This document shows positions 16,765 to 24,864 of a stretch of DNA of 64,000 bases, piece after piece; the stretch's first letter is position 1, and every line of letters starts with the position of its first letter. A model generated the notes under the pieces. The model was not told the origin of the DNA. It saw nothing but the letters and a program-made list of their open reading frames with translations, and ran no database searches. A program made the position numbers and the translations under genes. Source of the stretch: Chitinophaga varians (lineage in GTDB: Bacteria > Bacteroidota > Bacteroidia > Chitinophagales > Chitinophagaceae); assembly GCF_014529945.1 (NCBI RefSeq), contig NZ_JACVFB010000001.1, positions 1,426,001 to 1,490,000 on the forward strand. Reading direction: 5' to 3'.

Positions 16765-17193
16765 TTACTTTACAACTTCACTCACAAAAATAGAAGGAAT
16801 GGTATTGGTGTAGTTGACGAAGTCCGCACGAATCGCATCCAGATGTGGAGCGAGGGCCGCTCGATATTCACTTAAGCTTTTTACATAAAATATACCAATA
16901 GCCATATAAGGTAAAGGCTGGTCGGGAGTACCGGCTGAAAGCCCCTTTTCAATAGTATATTTAACCAGATTTGATCCTAAAAGACCTGCGACCATAGGCA
17001 TGTGCTTAGATTCATAATACTCCATATTGAAAGTTTTACCCTCTGCATAGGGGTACATGATGGATACCTTAATCAGGCCTTTTTCAGTAATAGTCATGTT
17101 GAGTTTTTGAGATTTTTCGGATTTCTTTGTCTGACCAAAGGCAGTAAAACAAGTAGCTAGAAACAAAAGCGATAAAATTACTTTGGACTTCAT
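16765..17193 (-). CDS. Exported EthD-family protein
   Basis: 142 residues with a signal peptide ending near FGQ. The mature part matches the EthD dimeric alpha/beta barrel: KVSIMYPYAEGKTFNMEYYE, SKHMPMVAGLLGSNLVKY and PYMAIGIFYVKSLSEYRAAL. EthD-like proteins are usually cytoplasmic and often accompany monooxygenases, so the export signal is notable. The substrate is unknown. Single gene. Confidence 0.85.
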   Translation of the reverse strand: MKSKVILSLLFLATCFTAFGQTKKSEKSQKLNMTITEKGLIKVSIMYPYAEGKTFNMEYYESKHMPMVAGLLGSNLVKYTIEKGLSAGTPDQPLPYMAIGIFYVKSLSEYRAALAPHLDAIRADFVNYTNTIPSIFVSEVVK

Positions 17194-17373
17194 GGTTTAA
17201 ATTAGTTTTATGGTACAAAATATTAAAATGGTCCTTTACTTTCATTAAGCACTGTAAATTCGATATTTTTTTGTAATAGATGAAACAGATTTTGACGGGG
17301 TTGCCGTCCTTCGTTATGTTTGACATTTCCCTGAGAAACATTTATATTCAACAGGTATTCTTCCGCCACGGCA

Positions 17374-17502
17374 ATGCAACGGCTGGGCCATGCCGATGAG
17401 ATTGCAAAGACCGTATTGTTCCTGGCTTCTGATGCGGCCAGCTTTACCACCGGCACAGAAGTGGTAATAGACGGTGGTTATCTTAACTACGCGATGAAAT
17501 AA
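17374..17502 (+). pseudogene. C-terminal remnant of a short-chain dehydrogenase gene
   Basis: 43 codons encode MQRLGHADEIAKTVLFLASD, then ASFTTGTEVVIDGGYLNYAMK and a stop. This is the typical last third of a classical SDR (RLGxxxEIA, FLxSDxxSFxTG, xxxDGGY). The Rossmann motif, the active-site YxxxK and all other upstream parts are missing, and upstream sequence is unrelated. It is a gene fragment left by a deletion or rearrangement. Confidence 0.75.
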
Positions 17503-17629
17503 GTACTGGTATTACTGCTGATTTTACAGTTAAAGACAAGGGGAACAGGCCTGCTGTTGAGCGCTGTGTCATTTGTATAACCTGATTTTTTTTCCCTATT
17601 TTACCAAAAAGTAATTGTTTTTGGTAAAT

Positions 17630-18661
17630 ATGAGAAACTACGGATTCGTTCTGCTATGCCTGCTTGCAGGTGTTTTCCCTGCAATGGGGCAATCTCACTG
17701 GCGCACGGTGAAAGAGGAGTTGCTCTTCCTTCATCCCCCTTTTAATAATTGTCACGCCTCTACGCTTGCGGAGGACGCAGGCGGAAACCTGCATGTGGCC
17801 TGCTTCGGCGGAACGCATGAAGGGGCGAAGGACGTGGTAATTTGGGCCGGAACCATTCCGGCGCATGGTGGCGTTACACCAACCGTAGTGGCTACCGGTG
17901 TTTTGGACGACACGGTTCGTTATCCGTGCTGGAATCCGGTATTGTTGCCGTTGAAGAACAAACTGGTGTTGTTTTACAAGGTGGGGCCTAATCCACGGGA
18001 ATGGTGGGGCATGATGAAAACCTCAGCAGATAATGGTCGTAGCTGGTCGGCCGCCGTGCGCCTGCCTGCTAACGTGATAGGGCCTGTGAAAAATAAGGCC
18101 CTGGTGTTGGGGAATAACGTGCTTTGTCCGTCCAGCGTAGAAGAAGAGGGCGGCCACTGGAGAATTCAGATAGAACAAACGGATACTCATTTGCGCCAAT
18201 GGAAAGTCATCCCGATAGATACCAGCTCCAAACTGGATGTGATACAGCCGAGTATCCTCCACTATCATGACGGAAAGTTGCAACTTTTGTGCAGGAGTAA
18301 ACAAGGCAAGGTGGTGCAGTCGTGGTCAGCGGATAATGGGGTGACCTGGTCTGCTTTAACAGAAACATCGCTGCCTAATCCCAACTCCGGGACAGACGCG
18401 GTGACATTGAAAAATGGGTTACAACTGATTGTGTATAATCCGGACCTGCCGGGCAAAGATTGGTTTAATGGCCGCTCACGCCTACGGGTAGCGGCTTCCC
18501 GTGATGGAGTACAATGGAAAGATGTTGCGGTGCTGGAAAACGGCACCACAGAAGAGTTCAGCTACCCGGCCATTATACAGACCCGCGATGGACTGGTACA
18601 TATTACTTATACTTACGACCGGAAAAACATAAAGCATGTAGTGTTGCAGGAAGAGAAGTAA
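17630..18661 (+). CDS. Secreted Asp-box (sialidase-fold) protein
   Basis: 343 residues from ATG 17630; a TTG five codons upstream is less likely. A signal peptide ends at AMGQ. The fold is a six-bladed sialidase-type propeller with Asp boxes SADNGRSW, SADNGVTW and SRDGVQW, and the early motif CHASTLAEDAGGNLHVACFG followed by GTHEGAKDVVIWAG. This motif occurs in proteins annotated as exo-alpha-sialidases and also in propeller-type polysaccharide lyases such as L-rhamnose-glucuronate lyases, so the activity is open. It is monocistronic and exported, so it is likely a glycan-degrading enzyme. Confidence 0.8.
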   Translation: MRNYGFVLLCLLAGVFPAMGQSHWRTVKEELLFLHPPFNNCHASTLAEDAGGNLHVACFGGTHEGAKDVVIWAGTIPAHGGVTPTVVATGVLDDTVRYPCWNPVLLPLKNKLVLFYKVGPNPREWWGMMKTSADNGRSWSAAVRLPANVIGPVKNKALVLGNNVLCPSSVEEEGGHWRIQIEQTDTHLRQWKVIPIDTSSKLDVIQPSILHYHDGKLQLLCRSKQGKVVQSWSADNGVTWSALTETSLPNPNSGTDAVTLKNGLQLIVYNPDLPGKDWFNGRSRLRVAASRDGVQWKDVAVLENGTTEEFSYPAIIQTRDGLVHITYTYDRKNIKHVVLQEEK

Positions 18662-18722
18662 AGATTGTCCATCGGGAATCATTAGTGGTTTATAGTATTA
18701 AGCCGTACTGCATGAAAACATA

Positions 18723-18745
18723 AAACCCTCCACCACGGAGGGTTT
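18723..18745. terminator. Convergent terminator hairpin
   Basis: AAACCCTCC (18723-18731) pairs perfectly with GGAGGGTTT (18737-18745), with a 5-nt loop, between the genes ending at 18661 and 18768. Confidence 0.75.
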
Positions 18746-18767
18746 CGTGTTTACACTATCGTAGATG

Positions 18768-19148
18768 TTACAATTCTTGCCGGTAAGAAACTTTATCCAC
18801 GATCAGCCATTGCCCGTCTAACTTTATCAGGTTAAACCGATCAATGAACCGAAAGGTGGCAAAAGTTAACTGCACGTGAGCGGACCCTGTATCACCATCC
18901 CAGGTGTAGGAAAGGAGTTCAGGCTGGCATTCCTGTATGGTCGCCTGGGCTACCAGGTCGAGGTATTGTGGCAACGCCCACCGGACCAACTGTCCGTCTA
19001 TGATGGTCCTGATGTACGCATCAGGGTGAAACGCCCGCCGGAGCCTTTCGATGTCTTTTACCGGACGCCCTTGCAGATAATCATGAAGCGTCCGTAGAAT
19101 CAGGTCTTTTTCGTCTGCTACGCCGACTTTGCTGGTTAGAGTTTTCAT
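18768..19148 (-). CDS. NTF2-like (SnoaL/lumazine-binding type) protein
   Basis: 126 residues from MKTLTSKVG; an in-frame ATG seven codons upstream is possible. Features of the NTF2-like fold are an N-terminal helix (ILRTLHDYLQGRPVKDIERL), FHPDAYI, and strands VQLTFATFRFIDRFNLIKL with GQWLIVDKVSY. Such proteins are small cytoplasmic isomerase-like or binding domains, here without a recognisable catalytic pair. Single gene. Confidence 0.85.
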   Translation of the reverse strand: MKTLTSKVGVADEKDLILRTLHDYLQGRPVKDIERLRRAFHPDAYIRTIIDGQLVRWALPQYLDLVAQATIQECQPELLSYTWDGDTGSAHVQLTFATFRFIDRFNLIKLDGQWLIVDKVSYRQEL

Positions 19149-19240
19149 GAGACGAAGGTATAACCTCATACTGCTTTCGCGGTTGGTGTTATCAAAGCAA
19201 TAATTGTGAAAATCAAAGAATTGGCGGGACAGTGGCGCTA

Positions 19241-19909
19241 TTAGTTAGTCTGTTCGGTTCGCTCCGCAAATTTTACATAGTCGACATACAACGTCGTATG
19301 CTCATTGGTATAGAATCCAAAGGTCGTAAACTGCGGAACCCTTAATATAGCCTGGTGTACCATTTTACCATTGATGAAAAACCGAAACTCTCCGGCGTGT
19401 ATTTCTTCGATGCGTAAAGTGTTATAAGCCGAAGTGCCCTTATTTATACAGGAGCATTCCATTAATTCGGAGATCGTATAAACGGTGTTATTCGTTTTTG
19501 CAAATATGACATATTCACCTGTTGAATAAACCCAAAAAGCAAATTCATTGAAGACCCCCGGTGAGCTTTGAACGGAATGCCACAGGATCCCGTATGGGAC
19601 CCGGGAAGAATCTGCCACTACCTTCATCTTCATTTCCAGGATATTGCAGGTAGGTAAATATTCAGCGGGCGTACCTAATCTCAACGCCCAGAAGCGGCTG
19701 GCCTTTTTGGCATCCAGCACATAGTGTTCGTTCTGCACAATGGCGGAGGCAGTATCACCGTGAATGATATTGGGCACCATTGGATTAGCGGGATCGTCGA
19801 AGTCCATCTGCAATAATACTTTTTCTTTGGCTGGCAGCACGGATTGGGAGGATGCTTTTTTGGTGGTTATACATAACAGGACCAATAAAGTCAGCAACTT
19901 TAAACGCAT
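19241..19909 (-). CDS. Secreted beta-sandwich protein, lectin-like
   Basis: 222 residues with a signal peptide ending SSQS. The mature part has a concanavalin/LamG-like pattern of strands: LLQMDFDDPANP, ALRLGTPAEYLPTCNILEMK, FAFWVYSTGEYVIFAK, FRFFINGKMVHQAIL and FGFYTNEHTTLYVDYVKFAE. This is the layout of DUF1080-like or LamG carbohydrate-associated domains. There is no catalytic residue to point to. Exported and monocistronic. Confidence 0.75.
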   Translation of the reverse strand: MRLKLLTLLVLLCITTKKASSQSVLPAKEKVLLQMDFDDPANPMVPNIIHGDTASAIVQNEHYVLDAKKASRFWALRLGTPAEYLPTCNILEMKMKVVADSSRVPYGILWHSVQSSPGVFNEFAFWVYSTGEYVIFAKTNNTVYTISELMECSCINKGTSAYNTLRIEEIHAGEFRFFINGKMVHQAILRVPQFTTFGFYTNEHTTLYVDYVKFAERTEQTN

Positions 19910-20061
19910 AGGGGAAACGCTTTAAGTGAATATAAGGAAAATATTGCAAACTTCATGGGGGAGGTATCGGTATGCGCACCGGTTCAGGGAAAACAATGGG
20001 CGATGCCTGCTAAACAGGCGCGCTGCCTTAGCGAAAGTGTTGTAGAACAAAAGATGGGCGC

Positions 20062-20631
20062 TTACCCTCTGTAAATAAATCCTTCCTTTGATTCCATGCC
20101 AATAAAAAACAATTCGAAGGAAGGATGTAGTTGGGGCAGGTTGTTCAATTGTCCGACTGCATATTGCAATACCTCCTGTTGAAGTGGAAAAATCTCATAC
20201 CAGCATTTTCTTTGGGTATAAAATTCGAAATTCTTTGGAATAGAAATGTTTTTCACGCGGGCGATAAGCGGGAATGCATATTTATTCGGTTCATCGTAAT
20301 TACGTGGTATGTTGTTCATATCTGGCACGCGGTCTCTTTTTGACAATTTTCCCTGTTCGAATTTCAGGCGGTACCGCTTCTCCAGCGCAGCGAACAAGTG
20401 CCTTCTATATTGAGCACTGGTCTCAAAATCGTCGAAAGAAACGGTTGTCTCCAAATCGTAGATGTTGGTGGCAATGCAGCAGGTATATATCTCAACAGAT
20501 TTGTGTTGGCTCATCTGCTGAAATCCAAGATCGATGACATTTTTCAATTCGGTTACATAGCCTTCTTTATCAAACTGCTCCAGATAGGGGATGATCTCTT
20601 CCGGATACAAACGACCGTTATACAATTGCAT
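20062..20631 (-). CDS. Hypothetical protein (189 aa)
   Basis: A soluble 189-residue protein without signal peptide or recognised domain. It has an acidic N-terminal half (YPEEIIPYLEQFDKEGYVTE) and a basic middle (RHLFAALEKRYRLKFEQGKL). It lies 17 bp downstream of the DUF1801 gene on the same strand, so they are probably co-transcribed. Confidence 0.65.
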   Translation of the reverse strand: MQLYNGRLYPEEIIPYLEQFDKEGYVTELKNVIDLGFQQMSQHKSVEIYTCCIATNIYDLETTVSFDDFETSAQYRRHLFAALEKRYRLKFEQGKLSKRDRVPDMNNIPRNYDEPNKYAFPLIARVKNISIPKNFEFYTQRKCWYEIFPLQQEVLQYAVGQLNNLPQLHPSFELFFIGMESKEGFIYRG

Positions 20632-20648
20632 GGGGCAGGGGCTTATAT

Positions 20649-21047
20649 TTACTTTTTATTTCTCTTCCGGTTTTCGAGCATATCAGCAATGTTGATAGCT
20701 GCACAATCCGTAATTAGCGCTGTTACTACGGTAAGTGGCATGGCATCCGCATCCGGAAAATTGATGCAGCCTTTCTGGAATTTGGCTGCTGTCAGCAATT
20801 TTTCGTATTGCGCATGCAGGGAGGGGTTCATGTAAATAGGCAGGCAATGCAATGACATGTATTTCTGCGTGCTCGCGAGGCCGTATTTCATGTAGGCACG
20901 CTGTTCGTAAAGGATCATTTCTTTTCCCATCATTGGTTTAATGACCGGCGTCACACCCGGGTCGTTCGCGATGATCGTTTCATGCAGCGAGGTGAGGAGC
21001 GCCTGCCTGTCGGCCGGCATACTACTGATATATTCGGATATAGTCAT
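20649..21047 (-). CDS. DUF1801 (YdhG-like) protein
   Basis: 132 residues matching the YdhG-like DUF1801 fold: an N-terminal YISSMPADRQALLTSLHETI, then PMMGKEMILYEQRAYMKYG, and a C-terminal helix after KGCINFPDADAMPL. It is a small cytoplasmic domain sometimes linked to iron or stress functions, with function not established. First gene of a two-gene unit with 20062-20631. Confidence 0.85.
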   Translation of the reverse strand: MTISEYISSMPADRQALLTSLHETIIANDPGVTPVIKPMMGKEMILYEQRAYMKYGLASTQKYMSLHCLPIYMNPSLHAQYEKLLTAAKFQKGCINFPDADAMPLTVVTALITDCAAINIADMLENRKRNKK

Positions 21048-21242
21048 ACTTTGATTTTTGTGATCACCTTTGCGTCAGATGAAACCATCTGGTACGTGAA
21101 TGCTATTTAAGCAAATTTTCGCTAAAGTTATCTAATGGCAGATGATTTTTTCCGGCCTTCCGGAGTTTGGGGGGAAGATGAAAAATATTTATTGTTAAAT
21201 TACGCATCTCATTTTACAGGAAACCATATTCGAAAAATATAT

Positions 21243-21641
21243 ATGAAAGTAATAGACAAGCTCGCCTGGATAGAAATTAATAACAAGTCGATATTATCTA
21301 CAAAATCCCATGGAAAGCAGAAGTATTATATACCTGGCGGCAAAAGGGAAGAAGGGGAGAGCGATGAACAGGCATTGTGTCGTGAAATTTTAGAAGAACT
21401 GAGTGTGGAGCTGGAGCCGGCTACGCTGAAGTTTGTAGGGACCTTCGAGGCGCAGGCAGACAGCCACCCCGACGGGATTTATGTGAAGATGACCTGTTAC
21501 ATGGCGAATTACAGGGGCGTGCTGAAAGAATGCTCGGAAATAGAAAATTTCCAATGGTTGAAGTATGCCGATAAAGACAAAATCTCCGAGGTCGATAAGT
21601 TGATTTTTGATTACCTAAGAGATCAAAATTTAATTGACTGA
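21243..21641 (+). CDS. Nudix hydrolase
   Basis: 132 residues from ATG 21243, which places MKVIDKLAWIEI at the N-terminus as usual. In-frame ATGs 36 codons upstream would add an unrelated extension. The Nudix box is GGKREEGESDEQALCREILEEL followed by S where Gly is usual, with the catalytic REIxEE intact. The family cleaves nucleoside diphosphates linked to another moiety; the exact substrate is not predictable. Single gene with its own terminator. Confidence 0.88.
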   Translation: MKVIDKLAWIEINNKSILSTKSHGKQKYYIPGGKREEGESDEQALCREILEELSVELEPATLKFVGTFEAQADSHPDGIYVKMTCYMANYRGVLKECSEIENFQWLKYADKDKISEVDKLIFDYLRDQNLID

Positions 21642-21651
21642 TAAAATATAA

Positions 21652-21682
21652 CAGGAGCATCCGGCCTGCCCGGATGCTCCTG
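21652..21682. terminator. Convergent terminator hairpin
   Basis: A perfect 13-bp stem (21652-21664 with 21670-21682) with a 5-nt loop, between the genes ending at 21641 (plus) and 21708 (minus). Confidence 0.75.
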
Positions 21683-21707
21683 TTCTTTCCTGTACTAAAG
21701 AATCTGG

Positions 21708-22628
21708 TTACTTGCTATATTCGTAGCCGATATTTCCTTTACCGTTAACAGGCTGCTGATTGCCGACACTATAGGTAGTCGTGGTAAACGCCACTTTTAC
21801 CGGGCGATTGGCAGTGTTATACTCATAAGCATTCTTTTGTACCGTTACGAGGGAGTCCTGTTTACCGTTAAGGGTGACGTACTGGATCTTCTTTGTCTCC
21901 AGCGGATTTTGCTCGCTGAATACCTCGTGTCCGGAGCCATCCAGCAAATAACGCAGCAGGGGATGGGTGATGTGGGTGGGGTGCTGATCAAAACCAGTCA
22001 CAGACAATTGGGAGATGACTTTAGTGCCATCGGTGACCGTCTCCTTATGGATGTTTTTCTGCTCATAGGAATACGTGGTGACCAACTTCAGATTGATACC
22101 GCCGCCTGTTACAGCGGTAACAGTGGCCAGATTGCCGTTGGCGTCATAAGTGTATTGTTCATCTTCTTCCAGCTTGCCTGTTTCCTGGTCGTAACTTGCT
22201 TTCCGCGTGATGTTGCCTGCAGCGTCCCATTCAAACTTTGTATTGCCGGACAACGTAAATTTTCCGGCTGTCAGGAAGTCGGGGGAGTAGTTCAGCACTT
22301 TTTGCAGTTTACCGTTGGTGTCATAAATAACAGAATCTTTTTCTGTTAGCATATTACCGGCATATTGGGTAATCAGCACAGGCTGCCGTTGCTGGTTATA
22401 GCTGATCAGCTGAATAAGTCCCTGGGTGCCGCCCATATTGATGCGGGTAAGCAGCCCGGGAGCAGGAGCAGGGGTGGTAGGCGGTGTTTTCCCACCGGTG
22501 CCGGTACCATGGCCTCCTTCTGGTAATGGTAACTTATTGCAGGCCGATCCTGCTAACAGGGTAACTCCCAACAGGGCTACAGATAGTCGGGACTGATGAA
22601 CTTTTCGCTCCGTTTTGCGATGTTTCAT
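21708..22628 (-). CDS. Lipoprotein with YD/RHS-like beta repeats
   Basis: 306 residues. The signal peptide ends LLAGSAC with lipobox Cys, followed by a Gly/Pro/Thr linker and repeated strands of YD type: SVIYDTNGKLQKV, KFEWDAAGNITRKASYD, YTYDANGNLATV and NAYEYNTANRPVKV. These repeats form long beta-sheets in surface proteins such as Rhs, but this protein has no toxin core or tip. It is likely surface-exposed with unknown partner. The 292 bp to the next gene hold no other gene. Confidence 0.8.
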   Translation of the reverse strand: MKHRKTERKVHQSRLSVALLGVTLLAGSACNKLPLPEGGHGTGTGGKTPPTTPAPAPGLLTRINMGGTQGLIQLISYNQQRQPVLITQYAGNMLTEKDSVIYDTNGKLQKVLNYSPDFLTAGKFTLSGNTKFEWDAAGNITRKASYDQETGKLEEDEQYTYDANGNLATVTAVTGGGINLKLVTTYSYEQKNIHKETVTDGTKVISQLSVTGFDQHPTHITHPLLRYLLDGSGHEVFSEQNPLETKKIQYVTLNGKQDSLVTVQKNAYEYNTANRPVKVAFTTTTYSVGNQQPVNGKGNIGYEYSK

Positions 22629-22920
22629 AAAATTGCAGTTTAGGTTTTTACTTAGACAAATGGTTTGTTAATATGACAACGGTGCCAAGGCATAGTACAG
22701 GAGGAGAAGTGCTGTAGCTTCTCTCTCTGCTACTGGTTTCCGGTTTACATTTGCAAAGAAAGAGAGAATATTTACCCGGCTATATGAATTTTGATCATCA
22801 CACCGGAATTGCTGACTAATGAGCAGAAATGCCGGACGACCTGCTATAAATAAGCACTGAGCGGGGAGCGAATCGCGCTCCATTTGGTTTTTTTTTACTT
22901 TTTTGCATTAAAATCGACTA

Positions 22921-23976
22921 ATGCCTAAGCCATTCTTCCTGACAAAAACCTGGCCTGTCATCCTTATTATCTGGGCAATGGACATGGGCCTCACCTTTTT
23001 GCAGGTCCGCATGCAGGGGCTCCCTAACCGGGAAGCACTTCAGTTGGGGCTGATGGAATCGGTCCCGGGTACGCTTATCACCTTTATCCTCTGTTACTGG
23101 ATGCTCCCGTATTTTATAAAGCACCGGAAGATGCTGCTGTTTGCCATGCTGACGGTGATCATCTGTCTCGTCACCAGTTGGATCACCGTGTATGCCAGTT
23201 TGCCAACACTGTGCAACAGCGTTAGAAAAGTAATGGCAGACCCGCAGGCGTGCGGCATGCAGACCATGTTTCCCGGCCTCTTCATCGGGATGCTTTTCAC
23301 CAGCGGAACGGTTTGCGGTATCCGTTTTTATCAGGAGTATGCTAAAACCATGATCGATCATGAGAAACTTCGCAATACCCACCTGGAAGCGGAGCTGACG
23401 TTGCTGCGGGACCAGCTGAACCCGCATTTTATGTTCAATATGATGAACAGCATCCATGTGCTGATAGAAAGAGATGCCAGCCAGGCGGCAGAGATGGTGC
23501 TGGAATTCTCCGATATGTTACGGTATCAGCTCTATGATGCCTCCAGGCCCGCCATTCCCTTACAGCAGGAAGTTATTTACCTCCAGAACTATGTCAACGT
23601 GGAAAATAAACGGCGGTGCCATGAGCTGGAAGTTACCTGCAACTGGGAACCGCATCCGCCGCTTTGTTATATCTCTCCGCTGATCCTTACTTCCTTTGTA
23701 GAGAATGCCTTCAAACATGTATCTCAGTTTCCGGACCGGCCCAACTTTATCCGTATAGATCTTTTCCTGGAAGAAGGGACGCTGTTCTTTGTGGTCAAAA
23801 ACAGTAAAGAGCACGGCCCGGCTGCCTCGGAGGCGGCTCCCGGCGCTAAAGGAATAGGACTGGCCAACGTGCGGAAAAGACTGACGCTGCTGTATCCGGA
23901 CCAGCATTTCCTGCGGATAGAAGAAACAACAGACCTGTTTATGGTCTACCTGGAAATAAAAATCAATGTTCTCTGA
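22921..23976 (+). CDS. LytS-type sensor histidine kinase
   Basis: 351 residues. Four predicted membrane helices lie within 1-137, then a coiled linker (YQEYAKTMIDHEKLRNTHLE). The His_kinase core has phospho-acceptor H169 in DQLNPHFMFNMMN. The ATPase part has FVENAFKHVS (N box) and GIGLANVRKRL (G box). It lies 13 bp upstream of a LytTR response regulator, which is its partner. The signal is unknown. The membrane helices suggest sensing at or in the inner membrane. Confidence 0.93.
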   Translation: MPKPFFLTKTWPVILIIWAMDMGLTFLQVRMQGLPNREALQLGLMESVPGTLITFILCYWMLPYFIKHRKMLLFAMLTVIICLVTSWITVYASLPTLCNSVRKVMADPQACGMQTMFPGLFIGMLFTSGTVCGIRFYQEYAKTMIDHEKLRNTHLEAELTLLRDQLNPHFMFNMMNSIHVLIERDASQAAEMVLEFSDMLRYQLYDASRPAIPLQQEVIYLQNYVNVENKRRCHELEVTCNWEPHPPLCYISPLILTSFVENAFKHVSQFPDRPNFIRIDLFLEEGTLFFVVKNSKEHGPAASEAAPGAKGIGLANVRKRLTLLYPDQHFLRIEETTDLFMVYLEIKINVL

Positions 23977-23989
23977 TAAAAATTGCCGT

Positions 23990-24709
23990 ATGGAAATTAA
24001 ATGTATCATCGTAGACGACGAAGCACTAGCCCGGGAAGGATTAAAAAAGTATATCAAAACATTTGACTTCCTGTCGCTGATCGCTACCTGCCATAATGTG
24101 GCGTCTGCACGGGAAACGCTGGAGACAACCCCGGTAGATTTGATGTTCCTCGATATCAATATGCCTAAAATAAGTGGACTGCATCTGCTGGAAACACTGT
24201 CCGACCCGCCGATGACGATCCTGGTGACCGCCTATCCGGACTATGCCCTGGATGGTTTCCGGCTCAATGTGCTGGACTATCTGCTGAAACCATTGTCCCT
24301 GCAACGGTTTACCCAATCCGTCCTGAAAGCACAGGATTATTTTAGGGCACGTCAACAGCCGATCGCTGCGCCTCAAGCCCCGGTAACGGATTATATCTTC
24401 GTGAAACATAAACAGGTATACGAAAAGGTGATGCTGTCTGACGTTCTTTTCGTAGAGAGTATGCAGAACTATGTCCTCATCCAGACCATCCATACTAAAA
24501 TCATTGCTTACCTGACGTTTAAAAACGTGGAGCAACAGCTGCCGGCAGACAGCTTTCTGAGAATCCATAAGTCCTATATTGTCAACCTCCAACAGGTGAG
24601 TAAACTGGACAGTAACATGGTGCAGGTAGGCGGACATACCCTGCCGGTAAGCCGCAGTCAGCGCGAACTACTGATGCAGGTGGTCAACAAGCGACTGCTG
24701 AGTAAATAA
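23990..24709 (+). CDS. LytTR-family response regulator
   Basis: 239 residues from MEIKCIIVDDEALAREG at 23990, 13 bp after the kinase stop. The receiver domain has D9/D10 and phospho-acceptor D55 in MFLDINMPKISG. The C-terminal LytTR domain runs from DYIFVKHKQVYEKV through FLRIHKSYIVNLQQV. It binds DNA as the partner of the adjacent LytS-type kinase. The target genes are not evident. Confidence 0.93.
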   Translation: MEIKCIIVDDEALAREGLKKYIKTFDFLSLIATCHNVASARETLETTPVDLMFLDINMPKISGLHLLETLSDPPMTILVTAYPDYALDGFRLNVLDYLLKPLSLQRFTQSVLKAQDYFRARQQPIAAPQAPVTDYIFVKHKQVYEKVMLSDVLFVESMQNYVLIQTIHTKIIAYLTFKNVEQQLPADSFLRIHKSYIVNLQQVSKLDSNMVQVGGHTLPVSRSQRELLMQVVNKRLLSK

Positions 24710-24726
24710 CATCACTTTCCTTATGC

Positions 24727-24759
24727 AAAAAAGCCGGATGTCCTACATCCGGCTTTTTT
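24727..24759 (+). terminator. Terminator of the LytS/LytTR operon
   Basis: A perfect 15-bp stem beginning A6 and ending T6 with a 3-nt loop, 17 bp after the regulator stop. Confidence 0.85.
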
Positions 24760-24778
24760 GATGATGGCCATAAATTAT

Positions 24779-24797
24779 AATAGTCATATTGACATTT
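24779..24797. promoter_or_regulatory. Candidate AraR operator upstream of the GH97 gene
   Basis: AATAGTCATATTGACATTT matches the palindrome in front of araB at 13 of 19 positions. It lies 67 bp upstream of the GH97 start. Weaker than the other sites. Confidence 0.3.
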
Positions 24798-24864
24798 ATT
24801 TATTACATTTGGTGTTACCACGTTTCCCGGCCGCCCTACAGCGGCATATATACATTTAATAGTT

